A stretch of 64,000 nucleotides of DNA from Alloactinosynnema sp. L-07. Its GTDB lineage: Bacteria > Actinomycetota > Actinomycetes > Mycobacteriales > Pseudonocardiaceae. A program made the translations under genes and the position numbers. The notes beneath the pieces were generated by a model. It did not search any database, had not been told where the DNA came from, and saw nothing but the letters and a program-made list of their open reading frames with translations. This document shows, piece after piece, positions 19,839 through 30,597 of the stretch. Each line of letters opens with the position of its first letter. Position 1 is the first letter of the stretch. The stretch covers positions 2,852,001 to 2,916,000 of the forward strand of contig NZ_LN850107.1 in assembly GCF_900070365.1 (NCBI RefSeq), given 5' to 3'.

Positions 19839-22110
19839 GGACATCGAAGCGGGCCGGATCGCGATCGTCGGGATGGCGGTCCGGGTGCCAGGAGCGAACC
19901 GGGACCTGGACCTGTTCTGGCGCAATATCAGGGACGGTGTCGACTCGATCAGCTTCTTCGGGCGCGACGAGCTACTCGGCTGGGGTGTCCCCGCCGACCT
20001 GGTCGACCAGCCCAACTTCGTGCCCGCGCGCGGGATCCTGTCCGACGCCGACCGGTTCGACGGGCGGCTGTTCAGCTACTCTCCGCAGGACTGCGCCCTC
20101 ATGGACCCGCAGCAGCGGGTGCTGCTGGAGTGCGCGTGGAGCGCGCTGGAGCACGCCGGGCTCTCCCCCGTCGCCCAGGACGGCAACCGGACGGGCGTCT
20201 ACGTGGGCACCGGCATGAACGTATACCTGCTGGACAACCTGTGGCCCAACGAGCGCGCGCTCAAGGCCGCGGGCGGGCTGCAGCTGGTGATCTCCAGCGA
20301 CAAGGACTTCGCCGCCACCCGCATCGGCTACAAGCTCAATCTGCAGGGTCCGGCGCTGACGTTGCAGAGCGCGTGCTCGACCTCGCTGGTCGCGGTGCAC
20401 CTGGCCTGCCAGAGCCTGCTCACCTACGACGCGGACGTCGCTCTGGCGGGCGGGGCGACGATCGCGCCGCCGACGCGGCGCGGACACCTGCACGAGCCGG
20501 GCGGTATCTTCTCCCCCGACGGCCGCTGCCGCACGTTCGACAGCCAGGCCGCGGGGACCGTCCCCGCCGACGGCGCGGGAATGGTCGTGCTGAAGCGGCT
20601 TGAGGACGCCCTGCGCGACCACGACACGGTCTACGCCGTCATCGCCGGTTCGGCGGTCAACAACGACGGCGCCCGCAAAGCCGGGTTCACCGCTCCCGGC
20701 CCGACCGGGCAGGCCGCGGTGATCGCCGCGGCGCTGGAGGTCGCCGACGTCGACCCGGACACGATCGGGCTGATCGAGACCCACGGCACCGGCACCGCGC
20801 TGGGCGACCCGATCGAGGTCGCCGCGCTGCGGCAGGTGTTCGACACCGACCGGCCCGACCGGGCGCCGTGCGCGCTGACCGCGCTGAAGTCGACCGTCGG
20901 GCACCTGGACACCGCGGCGGGCGTGGTCGGCGTGATCAAGACCGCGCTCGCCCTGCGCCACCACACCATCCCGCCGGTCGCGCACTTCGACACCGCGAAC
21001 CCCGCGCTCGGCTTGGCCGACTCGGTCTTCTCGGTGCCGTCCGAGGCCCGGCCGTGGGAGCCGATCGACGGCGTGCGGCGCGCGGGGGTCAGCGCGTTCG
21101 GCATCGGCGGCACCAACTCCCACGTGGTGTTGGAGGAGGCGCCAACGCGGGGGCCCGGCAGGCGCAGGCGCGTGGCCGAGTTGATCATGGTGTCCGCCAA
21201 GACCGAGCCCGCGGCCCGCGAGAGCCTGGCCCGCGTCGCGGCCTTCGTCGATGACGCCGCCCACCCCGAGCTGGCCGACATCGCCTACACGCTGCGCACC
21301 GGCCGCACCGAGCTGCCGTTCCGCGCCGCCTATGTCACGGGCCAGGACCCGGGGCGGGTCCCGATGCGGGCCGGGATCACCGAGGGGAACGGCGTCGTGT
21401 TCGCCATGACCGGCGAGGGCGAGCTGACCGGCAACCGGCCGAACTACGACGGCGATCCGGTGTACCGCGACATCATCGACACCGGCGTCGGCGCGCTGCG
21501 GACCAGCGGGGTCGAACTGGACGAGGAGGAGCGCAGGCGGGTCGAGCGGTTCCTGGCGTCGACCGCCCTCGCTGCCGCCCTGCGCGGCCGAGGCGTGTCC
21601 CCGGACGCGCTGCTCGGCACCGGCGTCGGTGCCGTCGCCGCGGCCTGCGCCGCGGGTGTGCTGACCGTCCCGGAAGGTCTCGGACTGGTCACCGGCTCCC
21701 TCGCCGACGCCCGGATCATCCCTCGGGCGCCCCGGGTCCCGCTGTACTCGCCTGCCGGTCAGGAACTGACTGAAGCCGAAGCGACCGATCTCGACCGATT
21801 GCGTGCATTGCTCCATACGCCTGCGGGCTCGGCGCTCGCCGAGACCGTCGGGCAACTCAAGCCCGCGGCCTGGATCGAGATCGGCACCGCGGTGACCGCG
21901 CACCTGCCGAGCGGTGCCGCGGCCACCCCGACCGACCGGCACTCCCGACTGCTTACCGCCGTCGGGGCGCTGTGGGAGCTGGGCATCGGCGGGCCGTGGG
22001 CGACGGTCCACGACATCTCCCGGGGCCGGGTGCCGGTCCCCACCTACCCGTTCGCGGCCACGCGCCACTACTTCGACGCACCCGCGGCGACAGCAACCAC
22101 CACACAGTGA
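19831..22110 (+). CDS. PKS ketosynthase with a degenerate acyltransferase domain
   Basis: A 759-residue protein starting at GTG 19831 (GGGAAAGGGAGG upstream) and overlapping the preceding NRPS stop. The ketosynthase is complete: active cysteine in SACSTSL (about residue 182), histidines in ETHGTGT and STVGHLDTAAG. After it comes a shortened acyltransferase-like region. The nucleophile motif GHSxG reads GTGVG (about residue 596), so the catalytic serine is glycine and the histidine of GHS is threonine. The rest is also reduced. No ketoreductase and no ACP follow. This KS should extend a peptidyl chain but cannot load its own extender; the AT of the later KS-AT-ACP protein or an unlinked AT must serve in trans. 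The next gene, a discrete carrier, is its natural ACP partner. Confidence 0.9.
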
Positions 22111-22120
22111 GGCAAGCCTG

Positions 22121-22396
22121 ATGCAGGACACCAAGAGCAAGACCTGGGAAGCGGAGTTCGAGCAGCTCTGGATGGAGGTCCTCGGCGTCGACGAGGTCGA
22201 CGAGAACGACGACTTCTTCGACTTCGGCGGTCACTCGCTGAGCGCGCTGCGGCTGAGCACCCTGATCCGCCAGGAACTCAACCTCGCGGTGATGTTCGGC
22301 CACGTGCTGGAGAACCCGCGCTACGCCGACCTGCGGGAGATCGCCCGCACCGCCCCGCAGGACCAGCCCGCGGCCGAGACGGAAGCGGTGTCCTAG
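22121..22396 (+). CDS. Discrete carrier protein (ACP/PCP)
   Basis: A 91-residue stand-alone carrier with the phosphopantetheine site in FFDFGGHSLSAL and a typical four-helix pattern. It starts at ATG 22121, ten bases after the KS-AT gene, and ends four bases before the next NRPS. GGHS is more common in peptidyl carriers than in PKS ACPs. Two roles are possible: acceptor for the KS with the defective AT, or a carrier loaded with serine by the stand-alone adenylation protein at the end of the operon. The sequence alone does not decide between them. Confidence 0.9.
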   Translation: MQDTKSKTWEAEFEQLWMEVLGVDEVDENDDFFDFGGHSLSALRLSTLIRQELNLAVMFGHVLENPRYADLREIARTAPQDQPAAETEAVS

Positions 22397-22400
22397 TCCC

Positions 22401-25400
22401 ATGTCGATCGCACCCGTGGCCGATCCGGTCACCTTCAGAGCCGACGACCTGGCGGCGTGGCTGCCGCTGGTCGCCGAGATCCTCGCGATGACCGAGGACG
22501 ATGTGGCCGGCGCCGTGCGCACCGAGTCGTTCGTGGCGCTGGGCGGCACGTCGCTGCAGGCCATCGGCCTCGTCGCGGCGGGCCAGCGGCGGCTGGGTCG
22601 GGACGCCGACATCGCCAGGGTGCTCTCGGCCGACCCGCTCGCCGACGCACTGGCCGACGCGGCCGTGTTCGTCGACACCGCGCCGCCGCCCGCCGACCCG
22701 GACCGCGGGCCGAGCCACCGCGCGTTGCTGCCAGGTCAGAAGGCAATGCTCGCCGCGCACGTGCTCGGCCAGGATCTGCCGTACCACCTCATGTTCACCC
22801 TGGAGTCCACCGCGCCGCTGGACTTCGGCCGCGTGCGGGCGACGCTGACCGCGCTGGCCGCCCGGCACGAGTCGCTGCGCACGATGTTCACCCGTACTCC
22901 CCATGGCGTGGAGCGGGTCGTCCTGCCCGCGCCGCACCAGCCGCGGCTGCTGCTGCAGACGCTGCCCGCGGGCGGCGACGCGGTCCGCACCGTGCACGAG
23001 CTCTACGTCCGCGACAGCGCCGAGCTGCTGCACCCGTTCGACCAGCCGCCGGTCGTGTTCGTCCACACCACGGCGGGCGACCGCGGCCTGCTGACCCTGC
23101 TGGTGCACCACGTGCTCATCGACGGCTGGGGCGTCGGCGTGCTGTGGCGCGACTTCGTCGACCTGTACGCGGGCGTGGCGAAGCCCGCCGCCGCGTCGCC
23201 GGACTGGATCGGCACCCGGCTCGCCGCGGTGACCGCGTCCGGCGCGCTGGACGCGGCGATGTCGCGGGTCGCCGCCCGGCTCGACGGCGCGCCGTCGGTG
23301 ATCACCCTGCCGACCGACCTCCCGCCGGTCGCCGAGTCCGACGGCCGGGGTGCTCGACTGGTGTTCACGCTGTCCGCCCAGGCCACCGCCGCGGCCGAGA
23401 CGCTGGCCCGGCGGGGGCAGGCGACCGTGACATCGGTGCTGATGGCGGCCTGGGCGCTCGCGGTGGCGCGGCGGGCCGGGGTCGACGACGTCGTGCTCGG
23501 CGTTCCCGCCTCCGGGCGGTTCGAGGCGGGCATGGCCGACATCGTCGGCCTGTGCACGCGGGTCGTGCCGGTGCGCTGCCGCACCACCGACGACAGCACC
23601 GTCGGGACCTTCGTCCAGGCGGCCTCGGCGGCCGTCGCCGCCGCGATCGCCGACTCGGACCTGCCGTTCGAGAACGTGGTCAGCCTGCTGGAACTCACCG
23701 GCGAGCTTGGCCGCAACCCGCTGGCCCAGGTCGGTTTCGCCGCCCACCACGAACTCGTGCCCGAGGCCTTCGCCGCGGGCGGCGACACCTGGCACGTCCA
23801 TGAAGGCCACTGCCACGGCAGCGTCTTCGACGCGCTGCTCTACCTCCAGTCCTGGTCGACCGAGCCCCGGCTGGCCCTGGAGTACGCGACCTCCGTGGTG
23901 ACCGCGGCGGACGCGGGTGAACTCGTCGAGTCGTTCCAGGCGGTGCTCACCGACCTGGCCCGCGACACCACGACCCGGCTGGGCGCGATCACCGGACTGT
24001 CCGGCGGCCAGGCCCGGCGCCTCCGCGAGCTGGGTGCGGGCGGTTCGTTCGAGACCGCCGACGACCTGTGGAGCGCCTTCGCTCGGCACGCCGAGTCCAC
24101 ACCGGACGCTCCGGCGGTGACCGATGGGGACCGCACCCTGACCTACTCGGACCTGCACGATCGCGCCACCGCGCAGGCGGCTCTGCTGCACGGGTGCGGG
24201 GTCGGCCCGGGTGACCGTGTGCTCCTGGAAGTGACCCGCTCCGCCGCCGAGGCCGTCGCCGTGCTGGCGATCGTGCGGCTCGGGGCGGCCTACGTGGCGG
24301 TGGACAAGTCGGCCACCGCGCAGTGGCGTGCCCACCTGGCCGAGGCGACCGCGCCCCGGGCCCGGGTCGGCGATGTCGCCGCGGCACCTGAGTTCGCCGG
24401 GATCGCCGAGTGCGCGCTGGTCGACCTCGACGCTCGCGGCGCCGATGATCTGCCGTCCCCGATCGCCGATCCGGGCCGCGCCGCGTACGTCTCGTTCACC
24501 TCGGGCTCGACCGGCGTGCCCAAGGGCGTCGTCGTCCCGCACCGCGCGGTGCTCCGGCTGGCCGCCGACCCGGCGATGATCGCCGACGCGGCCGAGTCGC
24601 GGATGCTGCGGCTGGCCCCGCTGGCGTTCGACGCGTCCACTTTGGAGCTGCTGGTCCCACTCGCCGCGGGCAACGCGGTGACGGTGTACCCGGCGGGCGA
24701 CCCGACCCCGAAGGACCTGACCGAGTTCCTGCGCACCGCGCCGGTGACCCACGCGTGGCTGACCTCCGGCTTCTTCCACCTCGTCGCCGACCACCGGCCC
24801 GACGCACTGCGCGGCCTGCGGCAGGTCTTCACCGGCGGCGGCGTGGTCTCCCCCGCCCATGTGCGGCGGGTCCTCGCGCATTGCCCCGGACTTCGGGTCA
24901 CCAACGGCTACGGGCCGACCGAGAACACGACCTTCACCACCACGTTCCCGATCGACTCGGCCGCCGAGGTGCTCGATCCGCTGCCCATCGGCGGCCCGGT
25001 GCGCGGCACCGACCTCTACATCGTCGACCCGGCCGGCAGGCTCGTCCCACCCGGGGCTGTCGGCGAGTTGCTGGCAGGCGGCGAGGGCCTGGCCGACGGC
25101 TATCTGCGCGACCCTGACCGAACCGCGGCCTCCTTCACATCCCACGCCCCGCTCGGTCGGCGGGTCTACCGCACAGGCGACCTGGTCCGCTGGGGCACCG
25201 ACGGGCGGCTGCGGTTCCTCGGCCGCAACGACCGGCAGGTCAAGATCGCCGGGCACCGGGTGGAACTGGTCGACGTCGAACGGCGCATCAAGCAACAGCC
25301 CGGCGTGCTCGACGCCGTGGTGTTCCTCGCCGACGCGGGCACGACCGCGGCCCGGCTGTGCGCCGCGGTCAAGGCCGTCGCCGACACGGACCCGCAGGCC

Positions 25401-25811
25401 GCCGCCCGGCAGGCCGTCGAGCCCGACCTCGCGCCCTCCGCCCGGCCGCAGCGGTGGTTCACCGTCGCGGAGTTCCCTCTGGACCGCAACGGCAAGGTCG
25501 ACCTGCGCGCCTTGAGCGCACTCGCCACCGGATCGTCCACAGTGGAGCAAGCCGCGCCCGACCAGCCTGCCTCGGTGATCGACATCGAGGACCTGGTGAC
25601 CGCGGCGTGGACCGAAGCGCTCGGCACCGACGACTTCGACCTCGATGAGGCGTTCTTCGACGTCGGCGGCGACAGTCTGAGCCTGGCTGTGGCCCGCAAG
25701 CTGATCCAGCGCGGCCTCGGCGGACGGCCCCTGCCGCTCACCGACCTCTACCGATTCCCGACCGTGCGGGCGCTGGCCAGGCACCTACAGACCGCAGGAG
25801 TGACCCCATGA
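22401..25811 (+). CDS. NRPS, thiolation-condensation-adenylation-thiolation
   Basis: A 1,136-residue NRPS with an unusual leading carrier domain (FVALGGTSLQAI, serine about residue 51). A condensation domain (HHVLIDG about 236), an adenylation domain (FTSGSTG about 699) and a final carrier (VGGDSLSL, serine about 1092) follow. Specificity positions taken from FDASTLE, HAWLTSG, VFTGGG and NGYGPTENTTFTT give D-A-L-W-F-G-G-T-F-K, close to the published valine-type DAFWIGGTFK, so a small aliphatic residue is the best guess. The N-terminal carrier lacks an adenylation domain of its own and must be loaded in trans, perhaps by the discrete Ser-type adenylation protein. The stop overlaps the next ATG as ATGA. 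Confidence 0.9.
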   Translation: MSIAPVADPVTFRADDLAAWLPLVAEILAMTEDDVAGAVRTESFVALGGTSLQAIGLVAAGQRRLGRDADIARVLSADPLADALADAAVFVDTAPPPADPDRGPSHRALLPGQKAMLAAHVLGQDLPYHLMFTLESTAPLDFGRVRATLTALAARHESLRTMFTRTPHGVERVVLPAPHQPRLLLQTLPAGGDAVRTVHELYVRDSAELLHPFDQPPVVFVHTTAGDRGLLTLLVHHVLIDGWGVGVLWRDFVDLYAGVAKPAAASPDWIGTRLAAVTASGALDAAMSRVAARLDGAPSVITLPTDLPPVAESDGRGARLVFTLSAQATAAAETLARRGQATVTSVLMAAWALAVARRAGVDDVVLGVPASGRFEAGMADIVGLCTRVVPVRCRTTDDSTVGTFVQAASAAVAAAIADSDLPFENVVSLLELTGELGRNPLAQVGFAAHHELVPEAFAAGGDTWHVHEGHCHGSVFDALLYLQSWSTEPRLALEYATSVVTAADAGELVESFQAVLTDLARDTTTRLGAITGLSGGQARRLRELGAGGSFETADDLWSAFARHAESTPDAPAVTDGDRTLTYSDLHDRATAQAALLHGCGVGPGDRVLLEVTRSAAEAVAVLAIVRLGAAYVAVDKSATAQWRAHLAEATAPRARVGDVAAAPEFAGIAECALVDLDARGADDLPSPIADPGRAAYVSFTSGSTGVPKGVVVPHRAVLRLAADPAMIADAAESRMLRLAPLAFDASTLELLVPLAAGNAVTVYPAGDPTPKDLTEFLRTAPVTHAWLTSGFFHLVADHRPDALRGLRQVFTGGGVVSPAHVRRVLAHCPGLRVTNGYGPTENTTFTTTFPIDSAAEVLDPLPIGGPVRGTDLYIVDPAGRLVPPGAVGELLAGGEGLADGYLRDPDRTAASFTSHAPLGRRVYRTGDLVRWGTDGRLRFLGRNDRQVKIAGHRVELVDVERRIKQQPGVLDAVVFLADAGTTAARLCAAVKAVADTDPQAAARQAVEPDLAPSARPQRWFTVAEFPLDRNGKVDLRALSALATGSSTVEQAAPDQPASVIDIEDLVTAAWTEALGTDDFDLDEAFFDVGGDSLSLAVARKLIQRGLGGRPLPLTDLYRFPTVRALARHLQTAGVTP

Positions 25812-28684
25812 AGCACGACATCGCGATCGTCGGGATGGCGGGCCGCTTCCCCGGCGCGGCGAACGTCGACGAGTTCTGGTCGGCCATCGCGGCCGGGCGC
25901 GTCACGATCGCCGAGCTGACCCGCGGCGAGCTGATCGCCGCAGGCGTGGCGGAAAGCCAACTGGACGACCCGGCGTACGTCCCGGCACGGGGAACCGTGG
26001 CCGACCCGGACCTGTTCGACGCGGAGTTCTTCGGCATCGCGCCTGCGGAGGCCGCGATCATGGACCCGCAGCACCGGCTGCTGCTCCAGACCGCGTGGGA
26101 GGCGCTGGAGTCCGGCAATCTGGCCGGTGAGGAGCCTTTCGGCCGGGTGGGCGTGTTCGCGGGCGCGGGCTTCAACTACTACCTGCTCAACCATGTGCTC
26201 GCGCAGCCAGGACTGGTCGACACCCACGGCCTGCTCTCGGTCGTGCTCGGCAACGAGAAGGACCACCTGGCCGCGAAGGTCGCCTACCGGCTCAACCTCG
26301 GCGGGCCCGCGGTCACCGTGCAGACGGCGTGCTCGACGTCGCTGGTCGCGGTGCACCTGGCCTGCCAGAGCCTGCGCACGGGTGACTCCGATGTCGCGCT
26401 GGCGGGCGGGGCGTGTGTCGCGGTGCCGCAGCAGGCCGGATACCTCTACGAGACCAAGGGAATCACCTCGCCCGACGGCGTGTGCCGCCCGTTCGACGCC
26501 GACGCGAACGGCACCGTGCCCGGCAACGGCGTCGCCATGGTCGTGGTCAAGCGACTCGACGACGCCATCCGCGACGGCGACACCGTCCACGCGGTGATCA
26601 AGGGTTCTGCGATCAACAACGACGGCGGGGCCAAGGTCGGCTACACCGCGCCGGGCATCACCGGCCAGATCGACGTACTGACCCGCGCCTACCGGGACGC
26701 GGGCGTCGAGCCCGGCACCATCGGCTACATCGAGGCGCACGGCACGGCGACGGAGATGGGCGACGCGATCGAACTGTCCGCGCTCAGCGAGGTGTTCGCC
26801 GGTGCCGACCAGCCCTGTTTCCTCGGCTCGGTCAAAGCCAACATCGGCCACCTCGACGCGGCAGCGGGTGTCTCCGGCCTGATCAAGGCCGCGCTGGCGC
26901 TGCGCCACCGGCAGATCCCGCCGCTGGCCGGACTCAAGCAGCCCCGTCCGGAACTGCTCGACGGGTCGACGCCGTTCACCGTCGACGCGGTCGGCCGGGA
27001 CTGGGAGGTCGCCGACGGCGGCGTGCGCCGGGCGGCGGTCAGCTCATTCGGGCTCGGCGGCACCAACGCCCATGTGGTCCTGGAGGAGCACGTGCCCGCC
27101 CCGGTTCCCGAGCAGGCAGGCGGACCGCGAGGGGCCTTGCTGACCCTGTCGGCGCGCACTCCCGAGGCATTGCGCGAGGCGGCCGACCGGCTGGCTGAGC
27201 ACCTGCGCGTGCGACCCGACCTCGACGTGCGCGACGTGGCCATGACTCTGCAGTCACACCGCAGGCACTTCACCCACCGGCTCGCCGTCGCCGCCGACGA
27301 CGTTCCCGCCGCCCTCGACCGGCTGCGCTCGGCCAAAGGCCGCGAGCCGCTGCGCCGCGCCAAGATCGTGTTCCTGCTGCCCGGCCAGGGCGCGGAATAC
27401 GCGGGCATGGCGAAGGGACCGTACGAGCGCTACCCGTCGTTCCGTGCCGACATCGACCGCGGCGCGGACTTCCTGCGCGAGTCTCTCGGGATCGACTTGC
27501 GCGACGTGCTTGTCGGCGACGACCCCGAGAACCTTGTCCACCGCACCGACATCACCCAGCCCGCCCTTGTCCTGCACGAATACGCCCTGGGCAGGCTGCT
27601 GCTGTCCTGTGGCATCCGGCCCGCGGCCCTCATCGGCCACTCTGTCGGCGAGTACGCCGCGGCCTGCCTGGCCGATGAACTCGACTTGGCGGACGCCCTG
27701 CGGCTGGTCGTGGCCCGCGGCAGGCTCATGCAGCACGCGCCCGAGGGCGGCATGTCCGTGGTCATGGCGGGTGAGGCCGACGTCCGCGCGCACTTGGCCG
27801 AGTTCCCCGAACTCGACATCGCCGCGGTCAACGCGCCGGAGGTCACCGTCGTGGCGGGTCCGGTCGACCCGCTGGACAGGCTGCGCGCCCGGCTGGACGC
27901 CGCGGGCGTCACCCACCGCACGATGCCCGCGAGCCGGGCGTTCCACTCGCGGATGATGGCCGACGCGGCCGACGAGCTCGGCCGGGTAGCCGCTGAGGTC
28001 ACCCACCGGTCCCGGTCGTGTGCCGTGATCAGCAGCGTCACCGGCAGGCTGCTGCCGCGCGGGCAGGTCCGCGAGGCCGCGTACTGGCCGGAGCAGCTGC
28101 GCAGCCCGGTGCGCTACCAGGATGCCGTCGCGACCGCCGCCGACCTGAACACCGTGGTGTTCGTCGAGGTCGGCCCCGGCACCGCGCTGACGGGCATGAC
28201 CAGGCAGAACCAGCGGGCCGAAGGCAAGACCGTCATCGCGACTCAGCCGCGGCGCACCGCCCGCGCGGGCGGCTGCGACGTGCTCACCACCGCCGGGACG
28301 CTGTGGACGCTCGGGGTGGATGTGGACTGGCAGGCGACCCGGGCGGGCCGGGGGGCGGCCCGGGTCGCGCTGCCGACCTACCCCTTCGCCCGCACGCGGC
28401 ACTGGCTCGACGCCGAGCCGGTCGCGGCGGCACCGGAGGCTTCCGCACCGGTGGCCGACTCGGTCCTGGACCGGGTGCTGGAGCTGTGGCGGTCCCTGCT
28501 GGGCGGCACGGAGATCACCGCCGACACCGGCTTCTTCGAGGTGGGCGGCGAGTCGCTGCTGTTCATCCGGATGGTGTCGCAGGTGCGGCGCAAGTTCGGT
28601 GTGGCGGTGTCGATCGCCGACCTCAGCGCGGCCCCGACGCCACGCACCCTCGCGACGCTGATCCAGAACGGGGAAGGAAAATGA
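25808..28684 (+). CDS. PKS module KS-AT-ACP, malonyl-type
   Basis: A 958-residue minimal type I module. The ketosynthase triad is intact (TACSTSL about residue 175, EAHGTAT, NIGHLDAAAG). The acyltransferase has GHSVGE (serine about 612) and SRAFHS (histidine about 713), the xAFH form typical of malonyl-CoA rather than methylmalonyl-CoA loading. The ACP has VGGESL (serine about 916). No ketoreductase, dehydratase or methyltransferase is present, so the product of this step should keep a beta-keto group. It is the only intact AT in the operon and may also serve the KS protein at 19831. Start and stop both overlap neighbours by ATGA, indicating strict co-translation. Confidence 0.92.
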   Translation: MKHDIAIVGMAGRFPGAANVDEFWSAIAAGRVTIAELTRGELIAAGVAESQLDDPAYVPARGTVADPDLFDAEFFGIAPAEAAIMDPQHRLLLQTAWEALESGNLAGEEPFGRVGVFAGAGFNYYLLNHVLAQPGLVDTHGLLSVVLGNEKDHLAAKVAYRLNLGGPAVTVQTACSTSLVAVHLACQSLRTGDSDVALAGGACVAVPQQAGYLYETKGITSPDGVCRPFDADANGTVPGNGVAMVVVKRLDDAIRDGDTVHAVIKGSAINNDGGAKVGYTAPGITGQIDVLTRAYRDAGVEPGTIGYIEAHGTATEMGDAIELSALSEVFAGADQPCFLGSVKANIGHLDAAAGVSGLIKAALALRHRQIPPLAGLKQPRPELLDGSTPFTVDAVGRDWEVADGGVRRAAVSSFGLGGTNAHVVLEEHVPAPVPEQAGGPRGALLTLSARTPEALREAADRLAEHLRVRPDLDVRDVAMTLQSHRRHFTHRLAVAADDVPAALDRLRSAKGREPLRRAKIVFLLPGQGAEYAGMAKGPYERYPSFRADIDRGADFLRESLGIDLRDVLVGDDPENLVHRTDITQPALVLHEYALGRLLLSCGIRPAALIGHSVGEYAAACLADELDLADALRLVVARGRLMQHAPEGGMSVVMAGEADVRAHLAEFPELDIAAVNAPEVTVVAGPVDPLDRLRARLDAAGVTHRTMPASRAFHSRMMADAADELGRVAAEVTHRSRSCAVISSVTGRLLPRGQVREAAYWPEQLRSPVRYQDAVATAADLNTVVFVEVGPGTALTGMTRQNQRAEGKTVIATQPRRTARAGGCDVLTTAGTLWTLGVDVDWQATRAGRGAARVALPTYPFARTRHWLDAEPVAAAPEASAPVADSVLDRVLELWRSLLGGTEITADTGFFEVGGESLLFIRMVSQVRRKFGVAVSIADLSAAPTPRTLATLIQNGEGK

Positions 28685-30597
28685 CGGTGATCGACCAGAG
28701 GTCCGCCGCGGCGGTCGCGGCCATGTTGGCGCACCGCTTGGAGCGGCTCGACACGGTGGCGGTGGGGCTTCCCGACGGCGTGGTGACCGTCTCCGTCGGG
28801 GCGGAAAGCACGCTGGAGTCAGTGGTGTGCCAACTGGACGGGGTGCGCACTTCGGACTCCCCTGATGTGGAGAGCGGCCACCTCGGGATCAGGTTCCGGT
28901 TCGACTGGGCGGGCGCGGCCCACACCGCTGAACGACTTCGGACCCTCGCGCAGGGGCTCGCCGACGGCCTGCCGCTGGGCAAGTGCGCGGTCGTCGGCCC
29001 GGCCGAACGCCAGATCCTGCTGGGGTTCAACCCGGAGCCGACACCCGCGCCGCGGACACCCGTGCACGAGCTGATCTGCCACCAGGCCCTGCGCACTCCG
29101 GACGTGGTGGCGTTGCGCGGCGGCGGTGTCGACCGGACTTACCAGCACCTTCTCGACGAGGCCGCCCTCATCGCCGGTCGGCTCCGCGCCGAGGGCGTCG
29201 GGCCGGGTTCGGTGGTTGGGCTGTGCACGGAACGCAGCGCGGAGATGGTGGTCGCGGTGCTGGCCGTGCTGTTGGCGGGCGCGGCGTACCTGCCGTTGGA
29301 CCCGACCCACCCACGGGCCCGCCTCGACGGGATGCTCGACGCCGCGGACGCGGCCATGGTGCTGGTGAGCGCCTCCGCCGCGTCGGTGTTCGACGGCGAC
29401 AGCCCGGTCCCGGTACGCAACCTCGACGGCGGCGCCGCGGACGCGAAACCGGTGGCCTGGCGCGACTACGTCGCGCCGCCGGAGGTCGTCGACGGGCTGT
29501 CCTATGTCATCTTCACGTCCGGTTCGACAGGACAGCCCAAAGGCGTGCAGATGACCCACCTCAGCCTGGCCAACCGGTTGGCCTGGACGCAGGCGGCCTA
29601 CCAGCTGGGCGCCGACGACGTCGTGCTGCAGAAGACGCCGTACACCTTCGACGTCTCGGTGTGGGAACTGCTGTGGGCCTTCACTTCGGGCGCGCGCCTG
29701 GTGGTCGCGCCCGCCGAGGCGCACCGCGACCCTCAGGAACTAATGGAGATCATCGTCGCGGAGGGTGTGACCACCGTCCACTTCGTCCCGTCGATGCTCG
29801 CGCTGTTCGTGGCCGAGGACGGCGTGGACCGGTGCGGCTCCCTGCGCCGCGTGATCTGCAGCGGTGAGGCACTGCCGCCGAAGATCGTGAACAAGCTGAC
29901 CGCGACGCTGCCCACGGTGGAGGTGCACAACCTCTACGGCCCCACCGAGGCCGCGATCGACGTGACCGCGTGGGCGTGCAGGCGCCCCGAGCCCGAGAGC
30001 GGCGTGCCCATCGGCGCGCCGATCACCAACGTGCTGGCGTTCGTCCTCGACGAAGACGGCGACCTCGCTCCCCTGGGCACACCAGGCGAACTGGTGCTCG
30101 GCGGCGACTGCCTTGCCCGCGGCTACGCCGCCCGCCCCGACCTCACCGCGGAACGGTTCGTCCAGACCGCGGTCACGGGTCAGCCCCAACGGGTCTACCG
30201 AACCGGGGACCTGGTGTGGTGGTCGCCCGAGGGCCATCTCAACTACGTCGGCCGGATCGACACTCAGGTCAAGATCCGCGGCCAACGGGTCGAGCTGAGC
30301 GAGATCGAGTCGATGGTCAACGCCCACCCCCAGGTCGCCAACTCGGTCGTCCTGCTCCGCACCGACCTGGGCGCGAACCCGACCTTGGTCGGCTACGTGG
30401 TCGCCGAACCGGGCGAAGCCCTGGACGACGAGGCGCTGCGCACGCACCTGGGCGGGCAACTTCCCGACTACATGGTGCCCACGCGCTATGTCCGGCTGGC
30501 CGAGTTGCCTGCCACGGCGAATGGCAAGGTGGATCGCGGAGCACTTCCGGCGCCACCGGCACGGACTCGCCGCCGGAGCAACGGGACGCGAGCCTGA
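28681..30597 (+). CDS. Stand-alone adenylation protein, serine-type code
   Basis: A 638-residue protein. Residues 1 to about 115 look like the remaining tail of a condensation domain (RFDWAGAAHTAERLRTLAQG, then AERQILLGFN). A complete adenylation domain follows (FTSGSTG, YRTGD, terminal GKVDRG). The protein ends right after the adenylation domain with a basic tail and has no carrier domain. The specificity positions from FDVSVWE, HFVPS, ICSGEAL and NLYGPTEAAIDVT give D-V-W-H-I-S-L-I-D-K, one conservative change from the published serine code DVWHLSLIDK. It must therefore charge serine on a carrier in another protein. No thioesterase or reductase follows, so release is unexplained. Confidence 0.9.
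   Translation: MTVIDQRSAAAVAAMLAHRLERLDTVAVGLPDGVVTVSVGAESTLESVVCQLDGVRTSDSPDVESGHLGIRFRFDWAGAAHTAERLRTLAQGLADGLPLGKCAVVGPAERQILLGFNPEPTPAPRTPVHELICHQALRTPDVVALRGGGVDRTYQHLLDEAALIAGRLRAEGVGPGSVVGLCTERSAEMVVAVLAVLLAGAAYLPLDPTHPRARLDGMLDAADAAMVLVSASAASVFDGDSPVPVRNLDGGAADAKPVAWRDYVAPPEVVDGLSYVIFTSGSTGQPKGVQMTHLSLANRLAWTQAAYQLGADDVVLQKTPYTFDVSVWELLWAFTSGARLVVAPAEAHRDPQELMEIIVAEGVTTVHFVPSMLALFVAEDGVDRCGSLRRVICSGEALPPKIVNKLTATLPTVEVHNLYGPTEAAIDVTAWACRRPEPESGVPIGAPITNVLAFVLDEDGDLAPLGTPGELVLGGDCLARGYAARPDLTAERFVQTAVTGQPQRVYRTGDLVWWSPEGHLNYVGRIDTQVKIRGQRVELSEIESMVNAHPQVANSVVLLRTDLGANPTLVGYVVAEPGEALDDEALRTHLGGQLPDYMVPTRYVRLAELPATANGKVDRGALPAPPARTRRRSNGTRA

Noticed and set aside
22278..25784. 1,168-codon minus-strand open frame inside the second NRPS
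   Set aside because: Same GC-driven antisense effect; no domain recognisable, whereas the plus strand encodes T-C-A-T.
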